DNA of 64,000 nt from the NCBI RefSeq assembly GCF_002959855.1, contig NZ_PPDB01000001.1, positions 369,540-433,539 on the forward strand. The letters run 5' to 3'. Shown here in pieces: positions 24,979-34,558 of this stretch. Position 1 is the stretch's first letter, and each line of letters starts with the position of its first letter. The position numbers and the translations under genes are program-made. The notes below the pieces were generated by a model. The model was not told the origin of the DNA and ran no database searches. It saw only the letters and a list, made by a program, of their open reading frames with translations. The DNA comes from Veillonella denticariosi JCM 15641. GTDB lineage: Bacteria > Bacillota > Negativicutes > Veillonellales > Veillonellaceae.

Positions 24979-25055
24979 ACCTCTTCATGTATAATATTCT
25001 ACATAAAGTCTATCATAGTGTGAAGAGTTATGCGAATAGATTGTGTGGGGGAACT

Positions 25056-25682
25056 ATGGATATTATATGGTATATATTTGATATGATCGGGACGATTGCT
25101 TTTGCCGTATCCGGCGCTCTTGTGGGGGTGGCGCGGAAAATGGATATCTTCGGTATGTCCGTTCTCGCTCTGGCGACGGCCATCGGGGGCGGTATTGTTC
25201 GCGATGTATTGCTCGGCTATTTTCCGCCGAACTCGCTGCGGAATATCGTGTATGTAACGGTGGTCATCGTGGTGACGATTATCGTATTTATCATCTACAG
25301 CAGCCGATATCGACGGCAGGTGATGGGGCCTCGCAGTCGGGCCAGCTATCTGTTTGCCGATGCGGTGGGGTTGGCATCCTTTACGGTGACCGGCGCATCT
25401 GCGGGTTATACATTGTATCCGGATTTACCGATTTTTATCGTTCTTCTCGGGACGATAACCGCCGTCGGGGGTGGCATTATTCGGGACATGCTGGCGCAGC
25501 GCATTCCGTCCGTTCTGAAAGAAGATGTATACGCCTTGCCCAGCATCATCGGCGGCATCGTCTATTACGTTATGGTCCTGTACGGCTGGACCGGACAGGC
25601 CGTGTATGGAGCTTTCAGTATCGTTCTCATTATACGCCTGTTGGCCATCAAATATCGGTGGAGTTTGCCAAAGGTTCGGTAA
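25056..25682 (+). CDS. TRIC-type cation channel family (UPF0126/YadS)
   Basis: A 208-residue membrane protein with two repeats of three helices, each bearing a glycine motif: AIGGGIVRDVLLG (about 49-61) and AVGGGIIRDMLAQ (about 135-147). Prokaryotic relatives form trimeric monovalent cation channels. The ATG at 25056 follows GTGGGGG; a longer reading adds 23 non-conserved residues. It is transcribed divergently from tadA. Confidence 0.85.
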   Translation: MDIIWYIFDMIGTIAFAVSGALVGVARKMDIFGMSVLALATAIGGGIVRDVLLGYFPPNSLRNIVYVTVVIVVTIIVFIIYSSRYRRQVMGPRSRASYLFADAVGLASFTVTGASAGYTLYPDLPIFIVLLGTITAVGGGIIRDMLAQRIPSVLKEDVYALPSIIGGIVYYVMVLYGWTGQAVYGAFSIVLIIRLLAIKYRWSLPKVR

Positions 25683-25795
25683 GTGCTATAATCGTAGTAA
25701 TAAGGATTTCATAAAACTGTCAGAAATTAAAGGTATTATAAAGCAGTTATTTCTGCGGGTTTATATTGACCCGCCTATGGAGAAGGAGTTTATAT

Positions 25796-27604
25796 ATGAC
25801 TAATAAGTGGTTGAAAGTGGCCCTCATGGCAACAGCTATTGCTACAGGTACGTCCATCTATGTTGATGCGGAAACCGTTTTGTATGTACCGCAAGATGAT
25901 CGTCCTGTAAGTTTACAGTACACCGTTGATACGGCGCGTGAAGCGGGGATGACCGTGTTGACACCACCTCAGAATCTGATTTCCGGCAAGACTTATCAAG
26001 GTCAGGCGGACAAAATCTGGGACTGGGTCGAACAGAATGCCGGTCGTGCAGATGTTATGGTATTGAGTACGGACTCCCTTATTTACGGCGGTCTTGTTGA
26101 TTCTCGTAAGCATAATATTCCTCTCAGTGTATTGCAAAATCGGTTGAAACGAATCGAAGGCCTAAAGGCGCGTCATAGAAATGTGCGCATTTACGGTTTC
26201 GGTACGGTAATGCGCTCCCCTCGTGCCAGCGGTGGCGGTACGGAGCCGGCATATTACGCCGAATACGGTCCGACTATTTTCCAAATTGCCGCATTGCAGG
26301 ACAAGATGGATGCAGCTTCCTTGACGCAGGAGGAAACGCAAAAATTGATGAGCCTTCAAGCTTCCGTACCTGTGGAATATCTGCAGGACTGGTTTGAACG
26401 TCGTCAAAAGAACATGAAGGTCAATAAGGGCTTAATCGATGAAACCCGCAGCGGCGTATTCGATTATTTCGCATTGGGCCATGATGATACATCTCAATTA
26501 TCCCAGTCCGCATTGGAAGGTCGTTATCTGAATTCGTATTCAAAGGATATTCCTGTTGAAAAATATGGCAGCTTCCCGGGGGCCGATCAACTCGGCTTGT
26601 TGTTGATGGCTCGTTCCCGTACCGATGAAAGTGCGGAAAAACCGACTTTTTCCGTGATTTATCCTCTCGGCGGCGCCGGTAAGACCTTGCCGGGATACGA
26701 AGATCAGACCGTTGATAAGACGATTGCGGAACACGTGCAGGCTGTAGGCGGTACGATGGTAACGCAAGGCAAGCCGACGGTTTTATTGGCTGTGAATACA
26801 CCGCTTACGACAAGTACGGGGGAATCTGAAAACTTTGAAAACTTCCCGATGATCTCTAAATCTACCAATGCCTTTGTAGATCGCATTCAACAGGCGGTTG
26901 ATTCCGGTGTCAATGTGAGTGTTGCGGACATCGCCTATAATAATGGTGCGGACAATACATTGGTATCCGCTATGTATAAACGCGATATGCTTTATAAGAT
27001 CGGTGCCTATAACGGCTGGAATACGGCAAGTAATACGGTAGGTTATGCGATTGCGCAAGGCCTGCTGCTCAAAACTATGAGCCCTGAAAGCCATCGCAAC
27101 ATGTTGACGCAACAGTACTTGGATAACTGGGCTTATCAGGCGAATATCCGTAAGGATATTTACCGCATGCAGGATTCTATCCGCACGGATAACGTTCGAT
27201 ACTCGGGCGAGCTCAATGAACGCCTTGAAAGCTATCTCGGCGAACGCATTCAGGATTTCGCTGAAAAATACCTTAAGGTAAATCCTCGTACGGTGAAGGC
27301 CACATTCCCATGGGGCCGTTTATTTGAAACGGACATCACCGTTTATGATAAACCGGTAGTACCTCTTGAAAAAGAATTGCGGCTGAAACGCGAAGCGGAA
27401 GCGAAGGCCAAGGCGGAAGCAGAGGCTAAAGCAAAAGCGGCCAAAGAGGCCGGTCAAAACGGACAAGCTGCGCAACCGGCTCAACCTGCACAACCGACAC
27501 AACAAAAAACAGAAACAGCGCCTTCGAATGTGGTAACACAACCGGCTACGACTTCTCAAGGTCCTCGTCTTGTGCCGACACCGGCCGCTGCACCGGGACA
27601 TTAA
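25796..27604 (+). CDS. DUF4127 family secreted protein
   Basis: A 602-residue protein starting after AAGGAG. It has a signal peptide (about 1-26), then the DUF4127 domain beginning LYVPQDDRPVSLQY and containing STDSLIYGGLVDSRKH and YGFGTVMRSPRASGGG. The function of DUF4127 is not known. The C terminus (about 530-602) is an Ala/Glu/Lys helix followed by Pro/Gln/Thr repeats (QPAQPAQPAQPTQQ), perhaps a periplasm- or wall-spanning linker. The acyltransferase gene starts about 16 bases later. Confidence 0.8.
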   Translation: MTNKWLKVALMATAIATGTSIYVDAETVLYVPQDDRPVSLQYTVDTAREAGMTVLTPPQNLISGKTYQGQADKIWDWVEQNAGRADVMVLSTDSLIYGGLVDSRKHNIPLSVLQNRLKRIEGLKARHRNVRIYGFGTVMRSPRASGGGTEPAYYAEYGPTIFQIAALQDKMDAASLTQEETQKLMSLQASVPVEYLQDWFERRQKNMKVNKGLIDETRSGVFDYFALGHDDTSQLSQSALEGRYLNSYSKDIPVEKYGSFPGADQLGLLLMARSRTDESAEKPTFSVIYPLGGAGKTLPGYEDQTVDKTIAEHVQAVGGTMVTQGKPTVLLAVNTPLTTSTGESENFENFPMISKSTNAFVDRIQQAVDSGVNVSVADIAYNNGADNTLVSAMYKRDMLYKIGAYNGWNTASNTVGYAIAQGLLLKTMSPESHRNMLTQQYLDNWAYQANIRKDIYRMQDSIRTDNVRYSGELNERLESYLGERIQDFAEKYLKVNPRTVKATFPWGRLFETDITVYDKPVVPLEKELRLKREAEAKAKAEAEAKAKAAKEAGQNGQAAQPAQPAQPTQQKTETAPSNVVTQPATTSQGPRLVPTPAAAPGH

Positions 27605-27620
27605 TGAAACGAGCATGGTT

Positions 27621-28736
27621 ATGAAAAAGGCGTTTTTACCGGAAATTACCTATATGCGCGGACTCTGCATGCTCGGTGTTATCGGCATTCACGTAGGGTC
27701 CTATGCATTGCAAAATCCCTTTGTAAATTTACAGCTCATCGGCGTGCTGGAAATTCTGTCACGCTTCGGAGTTCCTGCGTTCTTTTTTCTTTCTGCCTTC
27801 GGTCTGTTTTATCATACCTCGGTAGAGGGACCATTCTCATATAAGGAATTTATGCACCGCCGCATCCAGGTGGTGCTATTTCCATATATTGTGTGGTCGT
27901 TGTTTTATCTGCTTTATGCAGCGGCGACATCTCATAATTTCGCGAATCTGCATCCGGGACCGCTGGCCGTGAATATGCTGTTCGGCACATCCATGTACCA
28001 TCTGTACTTTATGGTCATTCTTTTGTGGTTTTATGTGATGATGCCGATATGGCGCGCCATGGTGAAAGTCATATTGAAACGGCCCGTGCTGTGGCTGTCG
28101 GTTCTTTTGGCGCTACAGGTGGGTATCGATTATGTATCATCCTACATGCTCGGGGCGTGGGTGACACAACATTTCGGCGACCGACCGGCTATTAAATATC
28201 TTTTTGATATGCGCCTCAATTACTGGGTGATTCACTATGTATGGATTTTTCTTTTAGGTGCCGTTTGTGCCGAGCGATATGATGCGGTGCGTGAGTATAT
28301 GTGGCGTTACCGCTATGCATTGGCCGTCGGTGCAGTGGGGTCGGCATTGCTCATGCTGGGCGCCTACTACTATGTGATGGATGTATGGCATTACACCGTA
28401 CTCGAAGCGATTTATACGGTACATCAAATGAGTCCGATGGGGGTTCTCTATACGGGGCTCGGTACCTTGTTTAGCTTGTTTTTGTTTCAGACGGTACCGC
28501 TCAACGCGACCATGGAGGCTTTCTGGTCTCAAATCGGGGATACATCCTACGGTGTGTATCTGGTTCATCCGTTTTGGCTGCTCATCCTGTCCGGTCTGAT
28601 GGCAAAATATAATTTAACATATACGGTTATACACGTTATTGCCATGTATATCATGGCGTTAGGTTTGTCGTATCTGACGACCCTTGCGCTGGATCAGTTG
28701 CCTAAACAGGTGCGGCGTTTTGTGTTGGGCCGATAA
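27621..28736 (+). CDS. Acyltransferase 3 family membrane protein
   Basis: A protein of about 371 residues with about ten hydrophobic helices. It opens ITYMRGLCMLGVIGIHVGSY, the family's conserved R-x10-H pattern; such enzymes O-acylate surface glycans or sugars from the cytoplasmic side. FFLSAFGLFYH and a late YGVYLVHPFWLL also fit. The start may be ATG at 27615 or 27621; GAG at 27611 favours the second. It is likely co-transcribed with the DUF4127 gene. Confidence 0.85.
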   Translation: MKKAFLPEITYMRGLCMLGVIGIHVGSYALQNPFVNLQLIGVLEILSRFGVPAFFFLSAFGLFYHTSVEGPFSYKEFMHRRIQVVLFPYIVWSLFYLLYAAATSHNFANLHPGPLAVNMLFGTSMYHLYFMVILLWFYVMMPIWRAMVKVILKRPVLWLSVLLALQVGIDYVSSYMLGAWVTQHFGDRPAIKYLFDMRLNYWVIHYVWIFLLGAVCAERYDAVREYMWRYRYALAVGAVGSALLMLGAYYYVMDVWHYTVLEAIYTVHQMSPMGVLYTGLGTLFSLFLFQTVPLNATMEAFWSQIGDTSYGVYLVHPFWLLILSGLMAKYNLTYTVIHVIAMYIMALGLSYLTTLALDQLPKQVRRFVLGR

Positions 28737-28738
28737 TT

Positions 28739-28787
28739 ATCCGCCGGGGCATAGTTTTTTGCTATGCTATGCCGGCGGATTTTTTTA
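28739..28787 (+). terminator. Intrinsic terminator
   Basis: ATCCGCCGG pairs with CCGGCGGAT around an inner GCATAG/CTATGC stem, followed by seven T. Confidence 0.9.
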
Positions 28788-28906
28788 TGGGAAAATACTA
28801 TCTTTTACAAAGTAAAGTGTGAAAATTTAAAAGCAATTATGATATAATAAATTCATGATGATTGCTATTAGAAATAGAGTAACGATATAGAAAAAGAGGT
28901 GCTCCT

Positions 28907-29764
28907 ATGCAAGAATTAACATATTTTAACGGCGAATTCGTCGAACCAGGCGCCAAGGTAGTCAGCATTGATGACCGGGGATATCTGTTCGGCGACTCCG
29001 TGTATGAAGTGGTACGTGTTGTAAATGGTCGATGCTTTGCCTTATCGTATCACCAGGATCGCCTGTATCGGTCCATGCGTGAAATGGATATTCCTGTTAA
29101 AATGACACCTGATGATTTGACGGAGTTGCATGAAATACTGATCGAACAAAGTGAGATCAGGGACGGGTATATTTATTTGCAGATTTCTCGTGGCGTAGCA
29201 CCGCGTCATCATGCCTATGATCGCTCTAAGTTGGAGCCGCAGATGCTCATGTCCATCCGCATTCTGGACATGGAAGCGGTTAATAAATTAGGGGAAGGTG
29301 TAAAGGCGATTGCCTTACCGGATGAACGGTGGGGTCATGTGGATATTAAGACGACCAACCTGATTCCGAATATTTTAGCTCAAACAAAGGCGGAAAAGAA
29401 ATTTGCCTATACGGCGATTTTATTTCGCGACGATATTTGTATGGAAGGTGCAACGTCGAATGTATTTGCCGTAAAAGACGGTATCTTGTACACGCATCCG
29501 GCGGATAATCACATCTTGAAGGGCATTACACGTCAAATGATTCTGACCCGTGTTGCACCGTCATTAGGTATTACACTTATTGAAAAGGAATTTGACCGCG
29601 CCTTCGTGGACGATGCGGATGAATTATTCTTTACCGATACGATTGGCGGCGTTATTCCAATCATCAAACTGGATCGCAATCCTGTATCCGGTGGTAAACC
29701 GGGGACCGTCACACTACGGCTTCGAGAAGCATTACAGAAGCTGATGGAAGAAGGTCTCCCTTGA
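28907..29764 (+). CDS. dat: Class IV aminotransferase, D-amino acid type
   Basis: A 285-residue PLP enzyme of the D-alanine aminotransferase group, interconverting D-Ala plus 2-oxoglutarate with D-Glu plus pyruvate. It shows VSIDDRGYLFGDSVYEVVRV, the PLP-binding Lys in HVDIKTTNLIPNILA (about 147) and MEGATSNVFAV. D-Glu and D-Ala are peptidoglycan precursors; murI at 35433 offers another D-Glu route. AAAGAGG precedes the ATG. Confidence 0.88.
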   Translation: MQELTYFNGEFVEPGAKVVSIDDRGYLFGDSVYEVVRVVNGRCFALSYHQDRLYRSMREMDIPVKMTPDDLTELHEILIEQSEIRDGYIYLQISRGVAPRHHAYDRSKLEPQMLMSIRILDMEAVNKLGEGVKAIALPDERWGHVDIKTTNLIPNILAQTKAEKKFAYTAILFRDDICMEGATSNVFAVKDGILYTHPADNHILKGITRQMILTRVAPSLGITLIEKEFDRAFVDDADELFFTDTIGGVIPIIKLDRNPVSGGKPGTVTLRLREALQKLMEEGLP

Positions 29765-29907
29765 TGGGTGCCTTAGTATCCGCTGTATAAACAGATATCT
29801 GGTTTTTCGGCATTACTGAATATAATGTTATTGGTGTACCCTGTTGCGATAATCTGTGATCAGGTTAAATTAGTTTAGTATTTACTTTCATAAGAAAGGA
29901 TAGTATT

Positions 29908-30954
29908 TTGATAGAATTACAACACATTAGTAAAGTCTATGAAGGCGCTAATCGTGTGGAGGCATTGAAGGATATCAACCTTACCGTCAAGGAAGGTGAA
30001 ATCTTCGGCATTATCGGTCAATCCGGTGCGGGCAAGTCCACATTGATTCGCTGCATTAATATGCTCGAAGCGCCTACATCAGGTTCCGTTATCGTAAACG
30101 GAACTGATTTAACGAAGCTTGGAAAATCCGATTTACGTAAGGCGCGTAAGCAAATCGGCATGATTTTCCAACATTTTAATCTGTTGTCATCCCGTACCGT
30201 ATACGATAATGTATCGTTCCCATTGGAACTGCAAGGCATGAACAAATCGGAAATCAAGGAACGTATCATGCCGATCCTCGACATCGTTGGCCTTACGGAA
30301 CGTATGAATAATTACCCGTCTCAATTATCAGGCGGTCAGAAGCAGCGTGTCGGCATCGCCCGTGCATTGGCGTCCAATCCGAAGGTTCTCCTTTGCGATG
30401 AAGCGACATCAGCGCTCGATCCGCAGACGACGGACTCCATTTTAAAATTACTGAAGAATATCAATGAGAAGATGGGACTTACTATCGTCCTCATCACTCA
30501 TGAAATGCATGTCATACGCGAAATCTGTGACCGTGTGGCGGTCATTGAAGGCGGCGTAATCCTCGAAGAAGGCAGTACCCTTGAGGTATTCACGCATCCT
30601 CGCGAGAATACGACGAAGGACTTTATCAGCTCCGTCGTGAGTGATAATCTGCCTCCTGAAGCACTTGCGCATCTGGAACTGCATGATCAATGGGTTGGCG
30701 GAACGGCACCGCTGGTACGCCTTAAATTTACGGGGCAAGCTACAGATGAACCTGTCGTGGCGGGACTCGTAAGACGGTTCGATTTAGATGTAAGCATTCT
30801 CTTTGGTGGCATCGACTACATTCAGGATACGAGCGTAGGGCGTCTTATCGTCATATTGAACGGTGACCCTGAAAGAGCGCAGGAAGGGCTTGAGTATATC
30901 AAAACATTGCCAATTGAAAGCGAGGTGATCGGTTATGTCAGAGCAAGTCATTAA
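29908..30954 (+). CDS. metN: Methionine ABC transporter ATP-binding protein
   Basis: A 348-residue ATPase starting at TTG, with AAGGA upstream and no nearby ATG. Walker A is GQSGAGKST (about 38-46), the signature is LSGGQKQRVGIARAL and Walker B is VLLCDEATSALD. The C-terminal NIL (ACT-like) domain, about 265-348, senses methionine in characterised homologues. The stop overlaps metI by 20 bases. Confidence 0.93.
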   Translation: MIELQHISKVYEGANRVEALKDINLTVKEGEIFGIIGQSGAGKSTLIRCINMLEAPTSGSVIVNGTDLTKLGKSDLRKARKQIGMIFQHFNLLSSRTVYDNVSFPLELQGMNKSEIKERIMPILDIVGLTERMNNYPSQLSGGQKQRVGIARALASNPKVLLCDEATSALDPQTTDSILKLLKNINEKMGLTIVLITHEMHVIREICDRVAVIEGGVILEEGSTLEVFTHPRENTTKDFISSVVSDNLPPEALAHLELHDQWVGGTAPLVRLKFTGQATDEPVVAGLVRRFDLDVSILFGGIDYIQDTSVGRLIVILNGDPERAQEGLEYIKTLPIESEVIGYVRASH

Positions 30955-31588
30955 TCTACTCATAACCGGTACCTTGGATACATCGCAGATGACCGTTGTC
31001 TCTACGGTGATGGCGATGTTACTGGGAATTCCGTTAGGTGTTATTCTCGTCGTTACTTCAAAGGGACATATTCTCGAAAATGCCGCTTTGAATAAGGTGT
31101 TGGGGGCCGTAATCAATGCGGTTCGTTCCGTACCGTTCATTATTTTGATGGTTGCCATTATCCCGTTTACACGTATGGTGGCGGGTACCTCTATCGGTAC
31201 GACGGCGGCCTGTGTGCCGTTGACCTTGGCGGCTATCCCGTTCCTGGCACGTCTTGTGGAAACATCGATTAAGGATATTAACTTCGGTGTTATCGAGGCG
31301 GCACAATCGATGGGGGCCAGTCCGGTTCAGATTATCTGGAAGGTATTGTTGCCGGAAGCCTTGCCGACTATTATCGACAATGTGACGGTTCTTATCGTGA
31401 ACCTCATCGGCTATTCGGCGATGGCCGGCGCTATCGGCGGCGGCGGCCTCGGTGATATTGCCATCCGGTACGGCTATCAACGTTTTCAGGCGGATATCAT
31501 GATTGCGACTATCATTATTTTGGTTATTCTCGTGCAGGTAATTCAGATGATCGGTGACGGTCTATCTAAAGCGATGAATAAGAAATAG
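30935..31588 (+). CDS. metI: Methionine ABC transporter permease
   Basis: A 217-residue permease with five helices and the EAA loop EAAQSMGASPVQIIWKVLLPEALP (about 122-145). Family features include AVRSVPFIILMVAIIPFTR. It is translationally coupled to metN. The binding protein MetQ is encoded elsewhere (16652-17470). Confidence 0.93.
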   Translation: MSEQVINLLITGTLDTSQMTVVSTVMAMLLGIPLGVILVVTSKGHILENAALNKVLGAVINAVRSVPFIILMVAIIPFTRMVAGTSIGTTAACVPLTLAAIPFLARLVETSIKDINFGVIEAAQSMGASPVQIIWKVLLPEALPTIIDNVTVLIVNLIGYSAMAGAIGGGGLGDIAIRYGYQRFQADIMIATIIILVILVQVIQMIGDGLSKAMNKK

Positions 31589-31597
31589 GAGGTACTT

Positions 31598-31903
31598 ATG
31601 AGCATAAATGAGAAATTAAGAAGCCTACAAAATGATGAATTATTCACCGCTATCCTGACCTTGAAAAATATTGAAGAATGTTATGCGTTTTTTGAGGATA
31701 TTTGCACGGTCAACGAACTCAAGGCATTATCTCAACGCTTACAAGTGGCTAAAATGTTGCGTTCCGGTGACAGCTATGAAACAATTGTAGAGGAAACCGG
31801 AGCCAGTACGGCTACAATCAGCCGTGTAAAACGATGTTTGGTATATGGTGCCGATGGATACACATTGGCTTTAGATCGACTCGGTGTACAATCAAATACA
31901 TAA
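31598..31903 (+). CDS. TrpR-like (YerC/YecD family) DNA-binding protein
   Basis: A 101-residue helical protein with the YerC-family pattern: CTVNELKALSQRLQVAKML followed by a TrpR-type helix-turn-helix YETIVEETGASTATISRVKRCL. AGGAGG precedes the ATG, 9 bases after metI, so it is in the metNI operon. It may regulate that operon; family members have few known targets. Confidence 0.85.
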   Translation: MSINEKLRSLQNDELFTAILTLKNIEECYAFFEDICTVNELKALSQRLQVAKMLRSGDSYETIVEETGASTATISRVKRCLVYGADGYTLALDRLGVQSNT

Positions 31904-31910
31904 AGCATGA

Positions 31911-31935
31911 CAACGGTGGCCTTCGGCGACCGTTG
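31911..31935. repeat. GC-rich hairpin after the yerC-like gene
   Basis: CAACGGT-g-GCC pairs with GGC-g-ACCGTTG around TTC. No T tract follows, so it is an RNA stem or weak pause rather than a full terminator. Confidence 0.45.
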
Positions 31936-31961
31936 CTGTACTATGTGAAAAGAGGAAATCT

Positions 31962-32756
31962 ATGGATTGGCTAATAGGAATAACGGGATTACCTTACGAT
32001 GTGTTAGTGCTTATGCTGCTCTGTGTGGCAGGCGCTTTCGCGGGATTTGTGGACTCCATTGTCGGCGGTGGCGGGCTCATTTCCGTGCCGGCTATGCTGC
32101 TTACGAACCTGCCGCCCAGCGTGGCTCTCGGCAGTAATAAACTATCCAGCATTTTTGGTGCCGGCAGCGCATCCATTACGTTCTTGCGCAACGGCATGGT
32201 CGACTTCAGCCTGGTTTGTAAACTTTTACCGTTTACCTTTATAGGTTCCATGGTCGGTACCGTTGCGGTGGTATCGTTGCCGCCTCTCTATGTAAAACCC
32301 ATTATTATCGCACTTCTTGTAGGGGTGACGCTGTTCGTGGTGTTTAAAAGGGACTGGGGCGAGGTGAATCGTACATCGCAAGTGATGGGACGGGCTTTAT
32401 ATATTTGTATGGCCTTCGCCCTTGGCATCGGTATGTATGATGGATTTATCGGACCGGGGACCGGAACATTTCTCATCATGGGTTTTATTTTTACGGGCTT
32501 TGATTTTCTTCACGCTTCGGCGAATGCGAAGATTTTAAATTTTACCAGTAATTTAGCATCGCTTATCGTGTTTTTCTATCTTGGGCATGTACAAGTTTAT
32601 TATGGTTTGGCGGCGGCCGTCGGTCAGGTGATCGGTGCGTATATAGGGTCGCAGCTGGCCATCATGAAAGGCTCGTCTCTGGTGCGTGTCGTGTTTTTGT
32701 CGGTAACGACTGTCATGCTCATAAAATTGGTGTTTGATTATATTACGAACTTATAG
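31962..32756 (+). CDS. TSUP (TauE/SafE) family permease
   Basis: A 264-residue membrane protein with about eight helices. It has the family's N-terminal GFVDSIVGGGGLISVPAML and a second-half repeat GMYDGFIGPGTGTFLIMGF. TSUP members export or import sulfite, sulfoacetate or related anions; the substrate here is unknown. AGAGG precedes the ATG. The SDR gene starts 11 bases after it. Confidence 0.85.
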   Translation: MDWLIGITGLPYDVLVLMLLCVAGAFAGFVDSIVGGGGLISVPAMLLTNLPPSVALGSNKLSSIFGAGSASITFLRNGMVDFSLVCKLLPFTFIGSMVGTVAVVSLPPLYVKPIIIALLVGVTLFVVFKRDWGEVNRTSQVMGRALYICMAFALGIGMYDGFIGPGTGTFLIMGFIFTGFDFLHASANAKILNFTSNLASLIVFFYLGHVQVYYGLAAAVGQVIGAYIGSQLAIMKGSSLVRVVFLSVTTVMLIKLVFDYITNL

Positions 32757-32767
32757 GAGGGCTAGGT

Positions 32768-33535
32768 ATGCCTCATAAAAGTGATGTGCAGGTGGCATTG
32801 ATCAGCGGTGGTACGTCGGGCATCGGGTTTGCTACGGCGGAACTGTTGTTGAAGGACGGCTGGTGTGTAGCTATTAACGGCCGTAATGAACGGGAAGGAC
32901 AGAAGGCGAAAATGAAATTGCGCCGCTTTTCGTCAAAAGTTCGCTTTGTGCAAGGTGATGTATCGAAAATAGAAGATTGTCAGCGTATTGTAAAGGAAAC
33001 GGTAAATTTTTTCGGCGGTATTTCGGCCCTCGTGACTGCGGCGGGTTATTATGAAGAAGAACTTTTGGCGGATGTGACGGAAGCCGCCTTTGACGAGATG
33101 TTCGGCACCAATGTGAAGGGCACCGTATTCTTATGCCAGGCTTCATTGCCTTATTTACGATCAGCGAAGGGCAGTATCGTAACGGTGGCCAGCGATGCGG
33201 GGCTTCAAGGAAATGTAGCATGCTCCGTATACGGCGCATCGAAGGGGGCCGTGGTCAGTTTTACTAAATCGCTGTCTTTGGAAATGGCGCCTCATGGGGT
33301 GCGGGTCAACTGCGTGTGTCCCGGCGATGTAGATACATCATTGGTGGATAAACAAATAGCTCATGCTCATCAGGATATGGCGACCGCAAAGGCGGAAATG
33401 GGACAGCATTATCCGTTGGGGCGCATCGGCAAACCACATGAAATCGGTGAAGTTATCGCATTCTTATTGAGCCGTAAAGCTTCGTTCGTAACAGGTGCGG
33501 CGTGGACCATAGACGGCGGTCTCACAAGTTGGTAA
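32768..33535 (+). CDS. Short-chain dehydrogenase/reductase
   Basis: A 255-residue classical SDR. The cofactor motif is SGGTSGIGFA (residues 13-22) and the active site is YGASKGA (Tyr about 157, Lys about 161). VNCVCPGDVDT and the C-terminal FVTGAAWTIDGGLTSW also fit. FabG-like in size, but without fab neighbours, so the substrate is open. Confidence 0.88.
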   Translation: MPHKSDVQVALISGGTSGIGFATAELLLKDGWCVAINGRNEREGQKAKMKLRRFSSKVRFVQGDVSKIEDCQRIVKETVNFFGGISALVTAAGYYEEELLADVTEAAFDEMFGTNVKGTVFLCQASLPYLRSAKGSIVTVASDAGLQGNVACSVYGASKGAVVSFTKSLSLEMAPHGVRVNCVCPGDVDTSLVDKQIAHAHQDMATAKAEMGQHYPLGRIGKPHEIGEVIAFLLSRKASFVTGAAWTIDGGLTSW

Positions 33536-33597
33536 AGACAGCCCTCATAATGATGCTTTTCGATATGAACCATTTACGGGGTAAACATAAAATTTCA

Positions 33598-33626
33598 TTT
33601 CACTTCTACACATAGAATGGTATAAT
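33598..33626 (+). promoter_or_regulatory. Promoter of the coiled-coil membrane protein gene
   Basis: TTTCAC, 17 bp, perfect TATAAT, 50 bp before the start codon. Confidence 0.55.
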
Positions 33627-33675
33627 AATACTAATAATATGACCTATAGTTGGTACACAACAAAGGAGAATAATT

Positions 33676-34539
33676 ATGGCGGAATATAATGGCGTAACAC
33701 TTGAGCCTCTTATGGACGGTTCTCAAGATCGTGATTATCAAGTTGAACAATTTATTTTCTGGGGGGCAGGGCGTGCGGCAGCATTGGCTTTATCTCCAAA
33801 ATTCAGTAATGTTGCGCTATGTGCTAATGCAACATATATGGTAACGCGCATTGCCCATTTATATGATGTGGAATTACAAACTGGTGCCGTTGTAGGCTTT
33901 GTGGGTGGTTTGAGTACGGCTGTAGCGACTGCCGCGATATCCTTAGTGATTCCTGTGAAAGCTGTCCGCATACCTGTGGCTATCGGATTGACGTATGCAA
34001 TCGGCAAGGTTGCACATATCTGGATTCAGGACGGTATGCCTTCCGATATTGAACGCTACAAACCTATGGTTGCGGAATTCCTTGAAAACGGCAAAGCGAT
34101 GGCCTCCGAAATTGCCCGCGATGCTGCGACCAGCATTCCTTTCACGCAAGGTCAACGCGACGTGTGGGCAGGTATTGCCAATGAAACAGGATTGGCAAAG
34201 GAAACTTTGAAACAGGTCTATGATGATAAGGTAAGCCCGGCCATTGAAAAGTGGAATAACGAAACGAAGTATCAACTCCATGATAATGCCGCTGAAGTTG
34301 TGGCAAAGGTGTCCGATGCGGCGAAGGAAAAATACGAATCGGCGAAGGACGGCTTTGAGACTGCTAAGGAATTAGCTAAAGGCGGCGTGGAGGTAGCAAA
34401 GGCTTCGGCTCAAGTGGCTGTAGAGAATGCGAAAGCTACGGCTACGAACGTCGTAGGCACTGCTAAAGAATCTGCGGGACAGGCAATTTCTACGGTAAAG
34501 GAAACTACGAGGTCCAAGTTTGACGAATTTCGCAGATAA
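33676..34539 (+). CDS. Membrane protein with Ala-rich amphipathic tail
   Basis: A 287-residue protein after AAGGAG. Two hydrophobic spans (about 70-98 and 100-118) contain GAVVGFVGGLSTAVATA and IPVAIGLTYAIGKVAHIW, loosely like a DUF697-type membrane segment. From about residue 200 on it is a Lys/Ala/Glu repeat helix (YESAKDGFETAKELAKGG and so on) resembling LEA-type 11-residue repeats. The function is unknown. The YkvA-like gene follows 19 bases later. Confidence 0.7.
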   Translation: MAEYNGVTLEPLMDGSQDRDYQVEQFIFWGAGRAAALALSPKFSNVALCANATYMVTRIAHLYDVELQTGAVVGFVGGLSTAVATAAISLVIPVKAVRIPVAIGLTYAIGKVAHIWIQDGMPSDIERYKPMVAEFLENGKAMASEIARDAATSIPFTQGQRDVWAGIANETGLAKETLKQVYDDKVSPAIEKWNNETKYQLHDNAAEVVAKVSDAAKEKYESAKDGFETAKELAKGGVEVAKASAQVAVENAKATATNVVGTAKESAGQAISTVKETTRSKFDEFRR

Positions 34540-34558
34540 GCATTGAAGGATTAATGTG

